Positions 18,822 through 29,161 of a DNA stretch of 64,000 nucleotides are shown in pieces (the stretch's first letter is position 1; each line of letters begins with the position of its first letter). The notes below the pieces were generated by a model. That model did not search any database. It saw nothing but the letters and a program-made list of their open reading frames with translations, and was not told the origin of the DNA. The stretch spans positions 3,038,001 to 3,102,000 of the forward strand of contig NZ_CP017479.1 of NCBI RefSeq assembly GCF_001761465.1, written 5' to 3'. This stretch comes from Flavobacterium gilvum. GTDB lineage: Bacteria; Bacteroidota; Bacteroidia; Flavobacteriales; Flavobacteriaceae. A program made the position numbers and the translations under genes.

Positions 18822-19000
18822 GACAAACTCATGAGATGTTTTTACCGCAGATTCGCAAATTTTCATAAAAAATCTTATTATAAATTAAACGCTTTCAGCG
18901 GAATTTAAGCGATTTAGTTTTTCAAAAATTACAAAATTCAAGTTTGAAAGGAATAAATCTGCGAATTTGCGGTTATTTTAAAAACTCATGTGTTTGCCCT
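18822..19000. repeat. Inverted-repeat element between GH92 and PNGase F genes
   Basis: About 180 bp. One arm reads GGACAAACTCATGAG...ACCGCAGATTCGCAAATTT (18822-18862) and the other is its near complement (AATCTGCGAATTTGCGGTTA...ACTCATGTGTTTGCCC, about 18957-19000). No ORF lies inside. Elements with CCGCA-type arms like this are typical dispersed Flavobacterium repeats. It may form a hairpin in the GH92-PNGase message and lower or stabilise the downstream part. Confidence 0.55.
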
Positions 19001-19047
19001 GACTACCTCTCTTTTAGCAAAAAACGAAAAATCATACTGTCGCTTTT

Positions 19048-21348
19048 TTAAATCCCCCAGTTTTTATTTGGCTTTTCGCCCATAGTCAATTCGAGGCTTC
19101 CACCATTGGCTATATCACGGTGATCAATCCAGCATTTATTATAGTTTTTACCATTGAGTTTTGCTGATTGGATATATTTATTTTTTGCTGAATTGTTTTT
19201 TGTTGTAATGGTAAATGAATTTCCTTTGGCGTATTTTTTATCCAATTGAAGTGTCACTTTATCAAAAATCGGGCTGCACAATTCATATCTCGTATCCCCC
19301 GGACAAAGCGGATGAAATCCAGAAGCTGCTAATACATACCAAGCCGACATTTGTCCTACATCTTCATTTCCAACAAGACCTTCTTCGGGTAAATTGTGGT
19401 AAGCTCTCGCACAAATTTCTCTTACCCAATACTGTGTTTTCCAAGGTTGTCCCAATCTATTATACAAAAACGGAATAGTATGAACTGGCTCATTAGCATG
19501 ATTGTAATAATTATTCCACGACATATCTGCGGGAACATTCTCGAAAAATGTATCCAATTCTGCAATTGTTTTTTCCTTTCCGCCCAACAATCCAACCAAA
19601 CCATCCGTATCATGCGGTACAAACCAGCCTTGCTGATACAAATTGCTTTCGACACAACCGTAATCCTGAGCCAATCGTCCATCTTTTGGCCATGCTCTCC
19701 AAGTCCCGTCTTTGTCTTTTGGTCGAAACCAGCCAACTGTTGGGTCAAATCTGTTTTTATAATTCTGCCCTCTTTTAGCATATATTTTGGCATCTGCTGG
19801 ATTCCCTAATTCTTTTGCAAATTCTGATAAACACCAATCAAAGTAAGCATTTTCCAATGTGCTAGAAACATCATCGGAAAAGCCAATATATCCAGTTTTA
19901 ACATTATCAACACTATTTTTAGAAAATGTATATGCCTTTTTTACATCAAAATTTCGGATGCCTTTTTTGTAAGCATCTGTTATCATGCTCACAGCCGGAT
20001 TTCCTATCATACAGCCGCTATAAGCATTCAAAAATTCCCAACGTTCTAAGTATTTGGTGCCATTTTCATCAGCCAATTCAACCAATGAATTAATCATATC
20101 ATTTACAACTTCAGGATTTATGATATTTTGCAAAGGCATTTGGCTTCGAAAAACATCCCAACCGCTAAAAATAGTTCGCTTTGTAAAGTTTTTTGATTGA
20201 TGAATTTTACCGTCACCTCCAGGATAATTCCCATTTACATCTGCAAATGAACGGGGATCTATCATAGTGTGATAAAGTGCCGTGTAGAAAACAGCTTTTT
20301 GTTCTTCAGAACCGCCTTCTGTTTTTATTTTGCTTAAAGCATTGTTCCAAAGGTTTGTCGTATTTTTTAAGACCGAATCAAAATCCCAATTCTTCATATC
20401 GGCTTCCAAATTCTGTTTGGCACCTTCCAAGTTTACAAATGAAATTCCCGCTTTAAGCAAAACTTGTTCATTTGGTTTGGTTTCAAATTCAGTGTAAAAC
20501 CCAAGATGTTTGCCTTGTTTTTCACGACAACCTTTCAATATTTCAGCATTTGCTGTCAATTTTTGAAAATCTCCACTTTCTACAAATTGTCTTTTTCTGC
20601 TAATGCCATTTGGAATATCCACACTCCAAACTCCGAAATTTTTCAACGGTTTACTGAATTGTGCATAGAAATAAACGGTATAATCACCTTTACCGTCTCC
20701 ATTTCCCCAACCGCCACCTTCTGGCGGGCATTTCATCCAGCCTTCGATAGTATTTTCATTCACAACTCTCACATATTGCTCAGTTGATGTACCACCAACA
20801 CGTCGTGCCAAATCAATCTGTATTCTCGATTGTTTGTTTTCAGGAAAAGTAAAACGCATTATTCCGCTATGAGGCGCTGCGGTCATCTCTGCTTTTACAT
20901 TGTAATCTGTCAATTGCACCGAATAATAACCTGCTTTGGCAACTTCTGATTTTTTGTCATAAGCGGAACGATACCCTTTTACTCCTGTTTTTTCTTTTCC
21001 CGAATTGGTTTTCATAGCTCCAGTGGTTGGCATCACTAAGAAATTCCCCAAATCACCATACCAGCCAATTCCGCTCATTTGCGTAAATGCAAAACCTTCA
21101 ATCGTTTTGTGTTCGTAACTATAACCCGGGCCGTTATCTCCTCCCGTAATTGTATTTGGGTTCAATTGTGTCAAACCAAAAGGTGTGGTTGCTCCCGGAA
21201 AAGTCTTACCCAATCCATGCAAAACACCAGCTTTATCAGTATTAGTACTGGCACCAACCAACGGATTCACATAATCTACAAATTGTTTCTTTTGTGCTGA
21301 AAGCGTAAAAACAGTTTGAAAAACGAAAATGAATAGTATTTTTTTCAT
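19048..21348 (-). CDS. GH92 alpha-mannosidase
   Basis: 766 residues. Signal peptide about 1-19 (TLSAQ). GH92 hallmarks in order: an N-terminal beta-sandwich with VNPLVGASTNTDKAG and GFAFTQMSGIGWYGDLGNFLVMP, a linker, then the (alpha/alpha)6 barrel with GGDGKIHQSK, SGWDVFRSQMPL, and EGLVGNEDVGQMSAWYVL near the C-terminus. GH92 enzymes are calcium-dependent inverting exo-alpha-mannosidases (mostly alpha-1,2 or alpha-1,3) and trim high-mannose N-glycans. The MSGIGWYGD variant differs from the HLSGTGIGD form of the GH92 at 48241, suggesting a different linkage preference. It lies upstream of PNGase F and 56 bp downstream of the GH95-like gene. Confidence 0.95.
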   Translation of the reverse strand: MKKILFIFVFQTVFTLSAQKKQFVDYVNPLVGASTNTDKAGVLHGLGKTFPGATTPFGLTQLNPNTITGGDNGPGYSYEHKTIEGFAFTQMSGIGWYGDLGNFLVMPTTGAMKTNSGKEKTGVKGYRSAYDKKSEVAKAGYYSVQLTDYNVKAEMTAAPHSGIMRFTFPENKQSRIQIDLARRVGGTSTEQYVRVVNENTIEGWMKCPPEGGGWGNGDGKGDYTVYFYAQFSKPLKNFGVWSVDIPNGISRKRQFVESGDFQKLTANAEILKGCREKQGKHLGFYTEFETKPNEQVLLKAGISFVNLEGAKQNLEADMKNWDFDSVLKNTTNLWNNALSKIKTEGGSEEQKAVFYTALYHTMIDPRSFADVNGNYPGGDGKIHQSKNFTKRTIFSGWDVFRSQMPLQNIINPEVVNDMINSLVELADENGTKYLERWEFLNAYSGCMIGNPAVSMITDAYKKGIRNFDVKKAYTFSKNSVDNVKTGYIGFSDDVSSTLENAYFDWCLSEFAKELGNPADAKIYAKRGQNYKNRFDPTVGWFRPKDKDGTWRAWPKDGRLAQDYGCVESNLYQQGWFVPHDTDGLVGLLGGKEKTIAELDTFFENVPADMSWNNYYNHANEPVHTIPFLYNRLGQPWKTQYWVREICARAYHNLPEEGLVGNEDVGQMSAWYVLAASGFHPLCPGDTRYELCSPIFDKVTLQLDKKYAKGNSFTITTKNNSAKNKYIQSAKLNGKNYNKCWIDHRDIANGGSLELTMGEKPNKNWGI

Positions 21349-21404
21349 CTTAAATTTAATTGATTATTTTTTTTGAAAAACAGTTAAAACATAGAATAAA
21401 TTAG

Positions 21405-23645
21405 TTATAATCCCTTAATCACGATGTCTTTTCTACGGGATCCTGGGAACACTTTTAATTCTTTAATCTTTCCGTTTTCGACACGGCCTTCGATAATTGT
21501 ATTTTTTGGGGCATTCAATTTAAAATTAACATTCCAGTTATTACTCCAAGCCGGCAACAACACAATTTTATCACCTTCGCACTGCATAATCATATATTGT
21601 AACGCGGTCATCATATTTGTAGCGTGGCATTGCTCTGGAGTCCAATCGTAATTTGGACCAAAAAAACCTGGAAAACGATATTCTTTTGCTGTTTTGTTTG
21701 CTCTTGATACAACCATTTTTTGAGCTTCCTCTTTCAAACCGAGCAAAGCTGCCTGAATGCAATTTTGTTGCCAACCATAATCTTCGGGATGCAAACGTTT
21801 TTGCCATGTATTACGACCAATTTCCAATGTTTTCTCATCCGAAAGACTGGTGTAAGCACGATAAGGAAAAACGGCATAGAGTTCTGGATTCTCAATATTC
21901 ATTTTATTTGAAAATTTTTCGGCGGGCAGCAATCGCGTTGCTCCATTTTCGGTTATCATTGGCACTTTAGGTAAATCATTTATTGTTTTTTGCCATTGTT
22001 CTTTCAACGATGAATCTTTTGTTAAATGTATCAAACGATTCCCTATAAAACGTATTCCAACAATTTCTGGAGTTGGGTTTATAGCTGTGTGCCAAGTTTC
22101 AAGTGACTGGGAAGGATCGAACAGAATTTTACCGTCTGTTCCTCTTTTCCAATGCTGATCATAGAATTTAATAATCTCGGTTGCAAAAGGCACCAATGTT
22201 TTAGAAAGAAATTCTTGACTTTGCGTAGCATCATAATAATCAAGCATCAGCGCCACCATTTCTATTCCGCTTTGCCAATAATAACGGATATAAGTATTAT
22301 CTGTCAATCCATCGGGTTTATCTTTTCTGTCAATTCCATAATTTTCATTATCCATGTAATTTCCCCAGAAATAAATTGTCTCAGGAAAAAAAGCGCCTTC
22401 ATGTCCATAGTATTTTATAGTTGCCGCTTTACGCAAAGGAAGTGCTTTCATATACATGTCAAATATTGGAAGCATCATATCATAATCGCCACAAGCCAAC
22501 ATCGACCAATAAGGCAATCGGGTATTTTGCCACCAATACCCCCCGCCCCAAGAACGATAATCCGGGTCAATTCCGTCAACCGTAAAAAGTGAACCATTAA
22601 ATTTTATTGGTAGATTACCACGACCTGCGCAAGCCGTTACAAAACGCTGTAAATTGTAGGCTCTCGAAACCATAAATGGATTCGAATCACCAGCATTTGA
22701 AGATGTTATTTCAATCTTGCTTCGGTTCCAAAATTGATGCCACCAGTTTTTATGTGCAAGAAAACGCGTCTCCGAAGATGATTTTACATTTTTTGCCAAT
22801 TTTTCAGTCGCTTTCAACCAATCTTGAGCATTTTCTGATTGATTCGTCAATGAAAAAATTTGAACAGAAAAAGCCTTAGAACCGGTTTTGGTTTGGATTT
22901 CGGTATCGGAAATAGCTTTGAAGTTTGTTCCTCTCACAAGCGCACCAAAAGTTCGATTCAGAACTGGATCTTTGCCTTTTACAATTTCATTTCCCAATCC
23001 CGTCAATTCGAGATTTCTTTTCCATTGCGATTCTATATTGTGGTGACACCAAGCCAATTGTCCCTCTTTTGAAGGAAGAAAAGTATCTGCATTTACACGC
23101 ATTTTGTCTGGCCAATTTCCCCAAGCAGAAAATGATTCTTTTAAATTCCCAACTGTCTTAAATTCACGAGATTCATTTCTCCAATTTTCAACTATAACTT
23201 TAGCATCAATCGCAGTATTACTTTCAAAATTAACTTGAACTAACGGATTATTTACATCGACCCAAATACGTATTTTCGAAGTCGCTGTTTTTATTTCGAT
23301 AGAACCATCAGAGAGATTTAAACGTTGTGAAAAAGACTGTCCTTCGGTAAAAACAGAAGGATTGGTTTTAATGCGAATGCGTCCAATTTTTAATAAGCGG
23401 TTAAATTCATCAAATGAATCTGATTTCCCTAATAATAAAATCAAATCACCATTGTTTTCTACCCAAACATTGACACCGATATCGCCGTTACCTAGGGGCA
23501 TAGAACCCAATGCGTTTTTACTCGGAGAATCCCAAGTGACATCATATTGAGAAACATTCCATTCTAATGGTTTAATTTTAGAGGTTTGTCCAATAAGCAA
23601 ATTGGTAAACAAAAACAGAAAAATAGGGAAAGTCTTTAAATTCAT
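21405..23645 (-). CDS. GH95-like protein with DUF5703-type N-terminal domain
   Basis: 746 residues. Signal peptide about 1-19 (LLIGQ). The N-terminal beta-sandwich (about 25-290) opens with WNVSQYDVTWDSPSKNALGSMPLGNGDIGVNVW split over about residues 28-60. This is the pattern I associate with DUF5703 and with GH95-type alpha-L-fucosidases. The remainder is an (alpha/alpha)6-like domain with GGGYWWQNTRLPYW, DPSQSLETWHT (Glu candidate) and a C-terminal sandwich with LLPAWSNNWNVNF, as in GH95. The canonical GH95 catalytic context is not fully visible, so alpha-L-fucosidase or alpha-galactosidase-like action is an inference. It is embedded in the N-glycan operon between GH3-PA14 and GH92. Confidence 0.75.
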   Translation of the reverse strand: MNLKTFPIFLFLFTNLLIGQTSKIKPLEWNVSQYDVTWDSPSKNALGSMPLGNGDIGVNVWVENNGDLILLLGKSDSFDEFNRLLKIGRIRIKTNPSVFTEGQSFSQRLNLSDGSIEIKTATSKIRIWVDVNNPLVQVNFESNTAIDAKVIVENWRNESREFKTVGNLKESFSAWGNWPDKMRVNADTFLPSKEGQLAWCHHNIESQWKRNLELTGLGNEIVKGKDPVLNRTFGALVRGTNFKAISDTEIQTKTGSKAFSVQIFSLTNQSENAQDWLKATEKLAKNVKSSSETRFLAHKNWWHQFWNRSKIEITSSNAGDSNPFMVSRAYNLQRFVTACAGRGNLPIKFNGSLFTVDGIDPDYRSWGGGYWWQNTRLPYWSMLACGDYDMMLPIFDMYMKALPLRKAATIKYYGHEGAFFPETIYFWGNYMDNENYGIDRKDKPDGLTDNTYIRYYWQSGIEMVALMLDYYDATQSQEFLSKTLVPFATEIIKFYDQHWKRGTDGKILFDPSQSLETWHTAINPTPEIVGIRFIGNRLIHLTKDSSLKEQWQKTINDLPKVPMITENGATRLLPAEKFSNKMNIENPELYAVFPYRAYTSLSDEKTLEIGRNTWQKRLHPEDYGWQQNCIQAALLGLKEEAQKMVVSRANKTAKEYRFPGFFGPNYDWTPEQCHATNMMTALQYMIMQCEGDKIVLLPAWSNNWNVNFKLNAPKNTIIEGRVENGKIKELKVFPGSRRKDIVIKGL

Positions 23646-23696
23646 TTTATATTTTTAAAAATTAAACAAGCAATTTATTTGAAACCAATTCTATTT

Positions 23697-26366
23697 TTAC
23701 TCCGTAACAATGAGTATATCCCTCAACTTAATGTCTCTTGAAGAAGCTCCAATCATGATTCTGAAATCTCCCGGTTCTACCACCCATTTCATATCACCGT
23801 TAAGCATTTGCAGGGTTTCTTTGTTGATCTCAAATGAAACTTCTTTTGATTCTCCCGCTTTCAGCGAAATTCTCTGAAAGCCTTTCAATTGCTTGATTGG
23901 TTGTGCAATAGACGCCAATACATCTCTTACATACAACTGAACCACTTCGTCTCCATCAACATTGCTGGTGTTTTTTATGGTACAATACACTTTAGTTGTT
24001 TCGGACTTTCCAATTTGTTTTTTGTCAAATCGCATATTACTGTACTCAAAAGTCGAATAACTCAATCCGTAACCAAAAGGAAACAAAGGTGTGCCGTTCA
24101 AATTGGTATAATCATCCGAACGTCCTGTTGGTTTATGGTTGTAAACCAAAGGCAATTGCCCCTCAAAAACAGGAAAAGTAATTGGTAAACGTCCAGAAGG
24201 ATTTTTGTCTCCAAAAAGGATATTTGCCACAGCATTCCCCCCGTCTTCACCCGGGTACCAAACATCCAAAATAGCTGGCACATTATTAATCCATTTGTCC
24301 ATCGTGATGGCACTTCCTCCGACCAAAATCACAACGACTGGTTTTCCTGTTGCCGCAACGGCATTAATCAATTCTTCCTGATGTCCTAACAAACCAAGAT
24401 AAGCTCTATCGTTGAACTCACCTTCTTCAATTCCGGCAGCAATAACCGCCACATTCGATTTTTTGGCAGCAGCCACCGCGTCATTAATTTTATTTTGCCA
24501 ATCGTTATTTACACCAATATTCCAAACCAATTTGAATTTAGCATATCCTTGTGACTCAAAAAATTCCACTTTGATATCGTATTCTTTGTCTTTTTCAAAA
24601 TTGAAATCAACTAGTTTTGTTGAATACGATTGGCTTTTCCAATTGTCGATAATCAATTTTCCATTGAGATACAAACGATAACCGTCGTTGCCTTCAAAAC
24701 CAATTTTGTGAGTTCCTGTCACCGGCGATTTAATTTTTCCTGTCCATTTTGCAGAGAAAAAATCATAGTTAATTTTGGCCGGATCTGGTGAATATAAAGT
24801 CCAATCAAAATTGATTGAGTTGTCAATTCTTGTAACCATTGGAGTTCCACTCAACTGCACATTATTAAAATATTCGGCAGTCAAACCATTTCTTTTTTTA
24901 CCATTGGCTATTTCGAATAAATTTGCTGTTGGAACGACAACATAATCCGTGCTTTTTCTAGCACAACCTTCAGCCAGATTAATCACTACCGATTTTCCCA
25001 ATTTGGCTTTAATTCCGTCAAGCATACTCACTTTTCCGTTTCCGGGTCCGCTGTAACCTCCCAATCGAGCTTCGGTAATATCATTTCCGATTAATGCAAT
25101 TGAGTTTATATTTTTTTTCAAAGGCAAAATTTTATTGTCATTTTTCAACAAAACCATCCCTTTTTCGGCAGCTTCTCTGGACAATAATTTGTGGGCAGGA
25201 TTTCCGTTCCATTTATTGGTTTCCTTTTCATCGGCATACGGATTTTCAAACAATCCCAATTCAAATTTCAATCGTAACACTCTTGCCACCGCTTCATCAA
25301 TATTTTTCTGATTGATTCTTCCGTCAAGGAAAGGTGGCTGAAACAATTTGTAATGATCATAAGCCGTTTGAAAAATCACATCCAAACCGTTATTGATAGC
25401 ATTTGCACCAGATTCTGCATAATCTTTTGCTGTATAATGCAAAACATTTCCACCCCCCACAGCATTTGCATCCGAAATAATGAATCCTTTAAAATTCATT
25501 TCTCCTTTCAATTTTTTATTCAATAACCAATCATTGGCAGTACAAGGACTTCCATTCAAAGTATTATACGAAGTCATAACACTGCGACTTCCGCCTTCGG
25601 TAAAACAGGCTCGAAAAGGCGGAAACTGGTATTCTTCCAAATAACGTTCATTATAATCTATCGGGTAACTGTCGCGTCCGCCATCTCCACTGTTTGCCAA
25701 GAAATGTTTCGGTGTTGTAATCACTCCTCGTTCCTCAAATGAAGACACAAAAGCAACTCCCATTCTGGCAGAAAGGAAAGGGTCTTCTCCGTAGGTTTCT
25801 TCTACACGCCCCCAGCGAACATCCGAAGCAAGGTTTACCACCGGCGATAAAATCTGACGAATTCCACGGCTTTTAGATTCCAATGCAATAGCGGTCGAAA
25901 CCCGTTTCATCAAGCCCGTATCAAATGTCGCTGCCAAGGAAATAGATTGAGGAAAAGCAGTTGCGCCGTCTCTTACCAGTCCGTGCAAAGCTTCGTCAAA
26001 AGCAATAATTGGAATACCTAAACGTGTATTTTCAACAAAATGTTTTTGTATTTTATTAACCAATTTTATCGTTTCCTGCGCATTACTCGCAGCACTGTAA
26101 TCAAGGATTTGGTTAGCGGCATCAGAGCTTCCTTTGGCACTTACCTGAAAGCCAAAAATTCCGTTTTTGTAATTATCAACTCCATCAGACAAATCGCCAG
26201 GAATCATAAACATTTGCCAAAACTTTTCTTCCGGCGTCATTCGGGACAATAAATCCTGAACACGTTCTTCCACGGGTAATTTTGGGTTTTTATATTTTGG
26301 TGTTTTTTGGGAAAACAACAATTGAGTTCCCAAAAACAAGCAAAGCAAAAGTGTTCTTTTTTTCAT
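23697..26366 (-). CDS. GH3 family glycosidase with inserted PA14 domain
   Basis: 889 residues. Signal peptide about 1-20 (LLFSQ). GH3 barrel with PKHFLANSGDGGRDSYP and nucleophile motif GFIISDANAVGG (Asp299). The GH3 C-terminal domain starts near 410 (KGMVLLKNDNKILPLKK). A PA14 domain is inserted in it (about 490-625, with GLTAEYFNN and GFEGNDGYRLYLNGK). It then resumes (VAVIAAGIEEGEF, RLPITFPVFEGQLP) and ends in a fibronectin-III-like tail. This is the beta-glucosidase-type layout; substrates in the family are broad (Glc, Xyl, GlcNAc, Gal). The local context makes a beta-linked residue on glycoprotein or plant glycans plausible. It sits 51 bp from each operon neighbour. Confidence 0.9.
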   Translation of the reverse strand: MKKRTLLLCLFLGTQLLFSQKTPKYKNPKLPVEERVQDLLSRMTPEEKFWQMFMIPGDLSDGVDNYKNGIFGFQVSAKGSSDAANQILDYSAASNAQETIKLVNKIQKHFVENTRLGIPIIAFDEALHGLVRDGATAFPQSISLAATFDTGLMKRVSTAIALESKSRGIRQILSPVVNLASDVRWGRVEETYGEDPFLSARMGVAFVSSFEERGVITTPKHFLANSGDGGRDSYPIDYNERYLEEYQFPPFRACFTEGGSRSVMTSYNTLNGSPCTANDWLLNKKLKGEMNFKGFIISDANAVGGGNVLHYTAKDYAESGANAINNGLDVIFQTAYDHYKLFQPPFLDGRINQKNIDEAVARVLRLKFELGLFENPYADEKETNKWNGNPAHKLLSREAAEKGMVLLKNDNKILPLKKNINSIALIGNDITEARLGGYSGPGNGKVSMLDGIKAKLGKSVVINLAEGCARKSTDYVVVPTANLFEIANGKKRNGLTAEYFNNVQLSGTPMVTRIDNSINFDWTLYSPDPAKINYDFFSAKWTGKIKSPVTGTHKIGFEGNDGYRLYLNGKLIIDNWKSQSYSTKLVDFNFEKDKEYDIKVEFFESQGYAKFKLVWNIGVNNDWQNKINDAVAAAKKSNVAVIAAGIEEGEFNDRAYLGLLGHQEELINAVAATGKPVVVILVGGSAITMDKWINNVPAILDVWYPGEDGGNAVANILFGDKNPSGRLPITFPVFEGQLPLVYNHKPTGRSDDYTNLNGTPLFPFGYGLSYSTFEYSNMRFDKKQIGKSETTKVYCTIKNTSNVDGDEVVQLYVRDVLASIAQPIKQLKGFQRISLKAGESKEVSFEINKETLQMLNGDMKWVVEPGDFRIMIGASSRDIKLRDILIVTE

Positions 26367-26417
26367 TTTTTTGATATTGAATATTTAGACGCTAATCGAA
26401 ATATTTTTTTATTTTAT

Positions 26418-29084
26418 TTATTTTAAAATCAAAGAAATAGGCTTATTTACTTTTAATTTTACTTTAACTGAATTATTCGAAATTGTCAAGATTTCTCCTT
26501 TTTCTTCACCTCTCAAATCACAGAATTGAGCAGTTTTATATGGACTACCTTCTGGCAAAGTCACTAAGCAATCTGTGTCTTTTCCGTTTTGTTCCCAAAG
26601 TCGGATTAAATCTCCTTCCCCATCTCTGTTTTTTCCAAAGAAAGTTACCAAAACACCTTTTTCGGACACAGAAATTCCTTTTGCGGAAGCCTCAAGTTTA
26701 CCAGCTGCACCACCTGCATACGATACCATCAACGGATTTCTGATTTCCTCTGAAGGAACAACAATCGAATTTCCGTCGGTATAACTGTCTATACTCCACA
26801 AATAAAATTTCGCCGTCCATGAACCTTCTACCCATTCTGTAAAATTGGTACTCCATTGGTTATTGTATAAATTGAAAAATACATTTCCTTTTTGAGGAAC
26901 AAAATCAGTAGAATATTTCCACAAGCCCGGACGATCCAAACTTACTCCCGGAACATCTGGAGAGGTAACTCCAAATCCTTGATTATTTTTGTCCAAAACG
27001 CCAATACCTGTATTGATAAAGCCATAATCCAGATTGGAACCTTTTACAATATCTTTCGCAGGATCGATTACTCCACCTAAACGTCCCAACTTAAACTGTG
27101 CGTTTTCGATATTGAAAGGAAAACTTATCCAGCCTCCTTCTGGCCAAGCTTCGGCAGGTTTTCCGTTAATGCTCCAAATCACTTCAACAACGGGTTTGTT
27201 TTCAAACAAAGTAAAAACCATTGTATAATTGTGATTCAAATCGGCATCACCTTTGAAATGCATCATGGCTGAAACCGATAATCCATCTTTAGAAAATTCA
27301 ATTTCAGCATTTTTTCCAGAAGCTTTTTTGTATGAAGCATCATCAAGATTGATTCTGCCCAATTCTGAATACGCCCAATTCCAACCCGCTTTGATATAAT
27401 CCTTGGCGTATTTATCGGTTTGCGTTTTGGCAAAACGTTCGTTACTATATTGTCCAAATTTGTACTCCGAATTGGCGTTTACCATTTCTTTATTTGATTT
27501 TTTGTCAATCAAAGATTTAATCGTTCCGTTTTGTTTATCGAAAGTAATTTTGAAAAATGAATTTTCCATTATTCCTTTTTCTGAATCAAATGATAAACTA
27601 GATTTTTGTAAAGGCGCCTCTTCATCTGTAGCAATAAAAGTGCTGTAACCCATTGCTGGAATGGCATTTGCCTGAAACTGAAGGATATTTTTGTTTTTGA
27701 TAATTGGAATAATTTCTCCCGTTACAACGTTTTTTAATGATTTTTTAAAATCAGAAGCAGTTTGCACAGTTACCATATCGCTACGTTCCCATGGCAGCGG
27801 ATTGTAAACTACGATACGGTTTCCATCTGCTTTTACCGAAGCTGCCAAACGTTTTAATTCCCTGCTGAATGTTGGTAAAATCAATTTTTCAGAACCATTG
27901 ATGTGATTTCCTTTTTCTTTCCAAGAATATTCTATTGCGTCATAATCTCCTTTGGCGCGTAATTTTTCAAATTCATTGCCATACGCCCAATAACCAGAAT
28001 GACCGTGACTCATCGCCAAACCAAAAGTATGCTCATCAAATAAATGAATACCTTCCAAAGATTCGTTCACGATTTTGTTTATTGGCTCTTCTTCTTTTTG
28101 TCCCCAAATAGACGCCAAAGTGCTAAATGCTTCCAAATTCAAAGACGATTTACTCAAAGCACGACTCGATTTCATTTCGCGCGGCATTGACATATAGCCA
28201 TGAATCCAAGTGTCTGGCATATCTCCTTTTATGGTTTCCAATTTTGGATTTTCCTTTATAATAGTATTGTAAAAATCAGCAAGACTTCCTACCCTAACTT
28301 TGGCACCGGGATTAAGTTTTTCTATATTTTTTACTTCTTTCTGGAATTCTTCATACGATTGAGCTCCAGAATTGTCATTGGTTTGAATAATTGCCAACCA
28401 AGTTTTGTGTGGCCAATCTTTTGGTGGCGCAGGACTTGTTCCGTAATATTCTCCAAAATAAAAAGTCATCAGCTTTGATTTATCTGGGCCTTCCCACCAA
28501 AACAGTAAAGGAACTTTTGGCGACATAGAAGCAGGATTACAACCAATGTGCAAAAATTTCACACCTGCATTACTCAACAATGTGGGCATAATCCAAGAAT
28601 GACTTGGCACATCAGACATTTTTGCATCAATGGCTAATGGCAATCCTAAATCTCTATGAATTTTTGAAGCATAACCTAGCGATTGTACCAGAGGCTCCAA
28701 ATCGGCAGCTTCTGTCTCCATCGAAAAAGGCAACGCATGAACAAAAAGATTACCATCAGTTATCGCTTTTTCAATTCTAATTTTGACTTCAGGCTTTGAC
28801 TTCAAAAGCATTTCTTTCATTGGCCAGCCAGAAACCGTCCATTTGAATTGTTGGTCTTTCGGTAAGTTTTTTGACTGTTCAATAGTATTCAGCGCACTGG
28901 TTACCATTGAATTGGCATAATTATACCTCACATTATCTGACCAATCAGTATAACCAATATCAAAATGGGTTTTGAAAACCACAATTACTTCGTTGACTTT
29001 TGGAGTATCGGATTTGCTTTTTTTCTGACTATTCCCTAAGAAAGGTAAAAGTGAAAGCGTTAAAAATAGAATCGTTTTTTTCAT
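26418..29084 (-). CDS. GH38-type alpha-mannosidase-like protein (DUF5054-like)
   Basis: 888 residues. Signal peptide about 1-19 (LGNSQ). The N-terminal domain carries VVFKTHFDIGYTDWSD with metal ligands His40 and Asp42, and SDVPSHSWIMPTLL with candidate nucleophile Asp158. A later HTFGLAMSHGHSGYW supplies the third metal-site region. The long C-terminal beta-sandwich part (about 400-888) resembles GH38 C-terminal domains. Zinc-dependent retaining alpha-mannosidases of this fold remove alpha-1,2/3/6 mannose. The motifs differ from the classical THxDxGW and DPFGHS forms, so this belongs to a divergent branch (I associate it with DUF5054). It is the first gene of the minus-strand operon ending at 13050 and has an operator-like site 47 bp upstream. 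Confidence 0.82.
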   Translation of the reverse strand: MKKTILFLTLSLLPFLGNSQKKSKSDTPKVNEVIVVFKTHFDIGYTDWSDNVRYNYANSMVTSALNTIEQSKNLPKDQQFKWTVSGWPMKEMLLKSKPEVKIRIEKAITDGNLFVHALPFSMETEAADLEPLVQSLGYASKIHRDLGLPLAIDAKMSDVPSHSWIMPTLLSNAGVKFLHIGCNPASMSPKVPLLFWWEGPDKSKLMTFYFGEYYGTSPAPPKDWPHKTWLAIIQTNDNSGAQSYEEFQKEVKNIEKLNPGAKVRVGSLADFYNTIIKENPKLETIKGDMPDTWIHGYMSMPREMKSSRALSKSSLNLEAFSTLASIWGQKEEEPINKIVNESLEGIHLFDEHTFGLAMSHGHSGYWAYGNEFEKLRAKGDYDAIEYSWKEKGNHINGSEKLILPTFSRELKRLAASVKADGNRIVVYNPLPWERSDMVTVQTASDFKKSLKNVVTGEIIPIIKNKNILQFQANAIPAMGYSTFIATDEEAPLQKSSLSFDSEKGIMENSFFKITFDKQNGTIKSLIDKKSNKEMVNANSEYKFGQYSNERFAKTQTDKYAKDYIKAGWNWAYSELGRINLDDASYKKASGKNAEIEFSKDGLSVSAMMHFKGDADLNHNYTMVFTLFENKPVVEVIWSINGKPAEAWPEGGWISFPFNIENAQFKLGRLGGVIDPAKDIVKGSNLDYGFINTGIGVLDKNNQGFGVTSPDVPGVSLDRPGLWKYSTDFVPQKGNVFFNLYNNQWSTNFTEWVEGSWTAKFYLWSIDSYTDGNSIVVPSEEIRNPLMVSYAGGAAGKLEASAKGISVSEKGVLVTFFGKNRDGEGDLIRLWEQNGKDTDCLVTLPEGSPYKTAQFCDLRGEEKGEILTISNNSVKVKLKVNKPISLILK

Positions 29085-29130
29085 GATAACATCAATAAAA
29101 TTTGTTATTCAAAAAATCCTCAGATTTCTC

Positions 29131-29146
29131 ACTAAATCGTTTAAAT
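29131..29146. promoter_or_regulatory. Candidate LacI operator upstream of the GH38 operon
   Basis: ACTAAATCGTTTAAAT: a perfect left half of the consensus palindrome, with two mismatches in the right half. It lies 47 bp before the GH38 start and after the terminator of the preceding unit, so it could control the seven-gene operon to 13050. Confidence 0.4.
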
Positions 29147-29161
29147 AAATTTGATAAAAAA

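Noticed and set aside
18904-18919. Operator-like half-site with GCGATTTAGT near the PNGase F gene
   Set aside because: The left half does not match the palindrome and the site is inside an inverted-repeat element, so chance is the simpler explanation.
19396-19809. Open frame of 137 codons on the plus strand inside the GH92 gene
   Set aside because: It lies wholly antisense to a clear GH92 coding region, has no recognisable domain and an atypical composition; many similar antisense frames exist in this AT-rich window.
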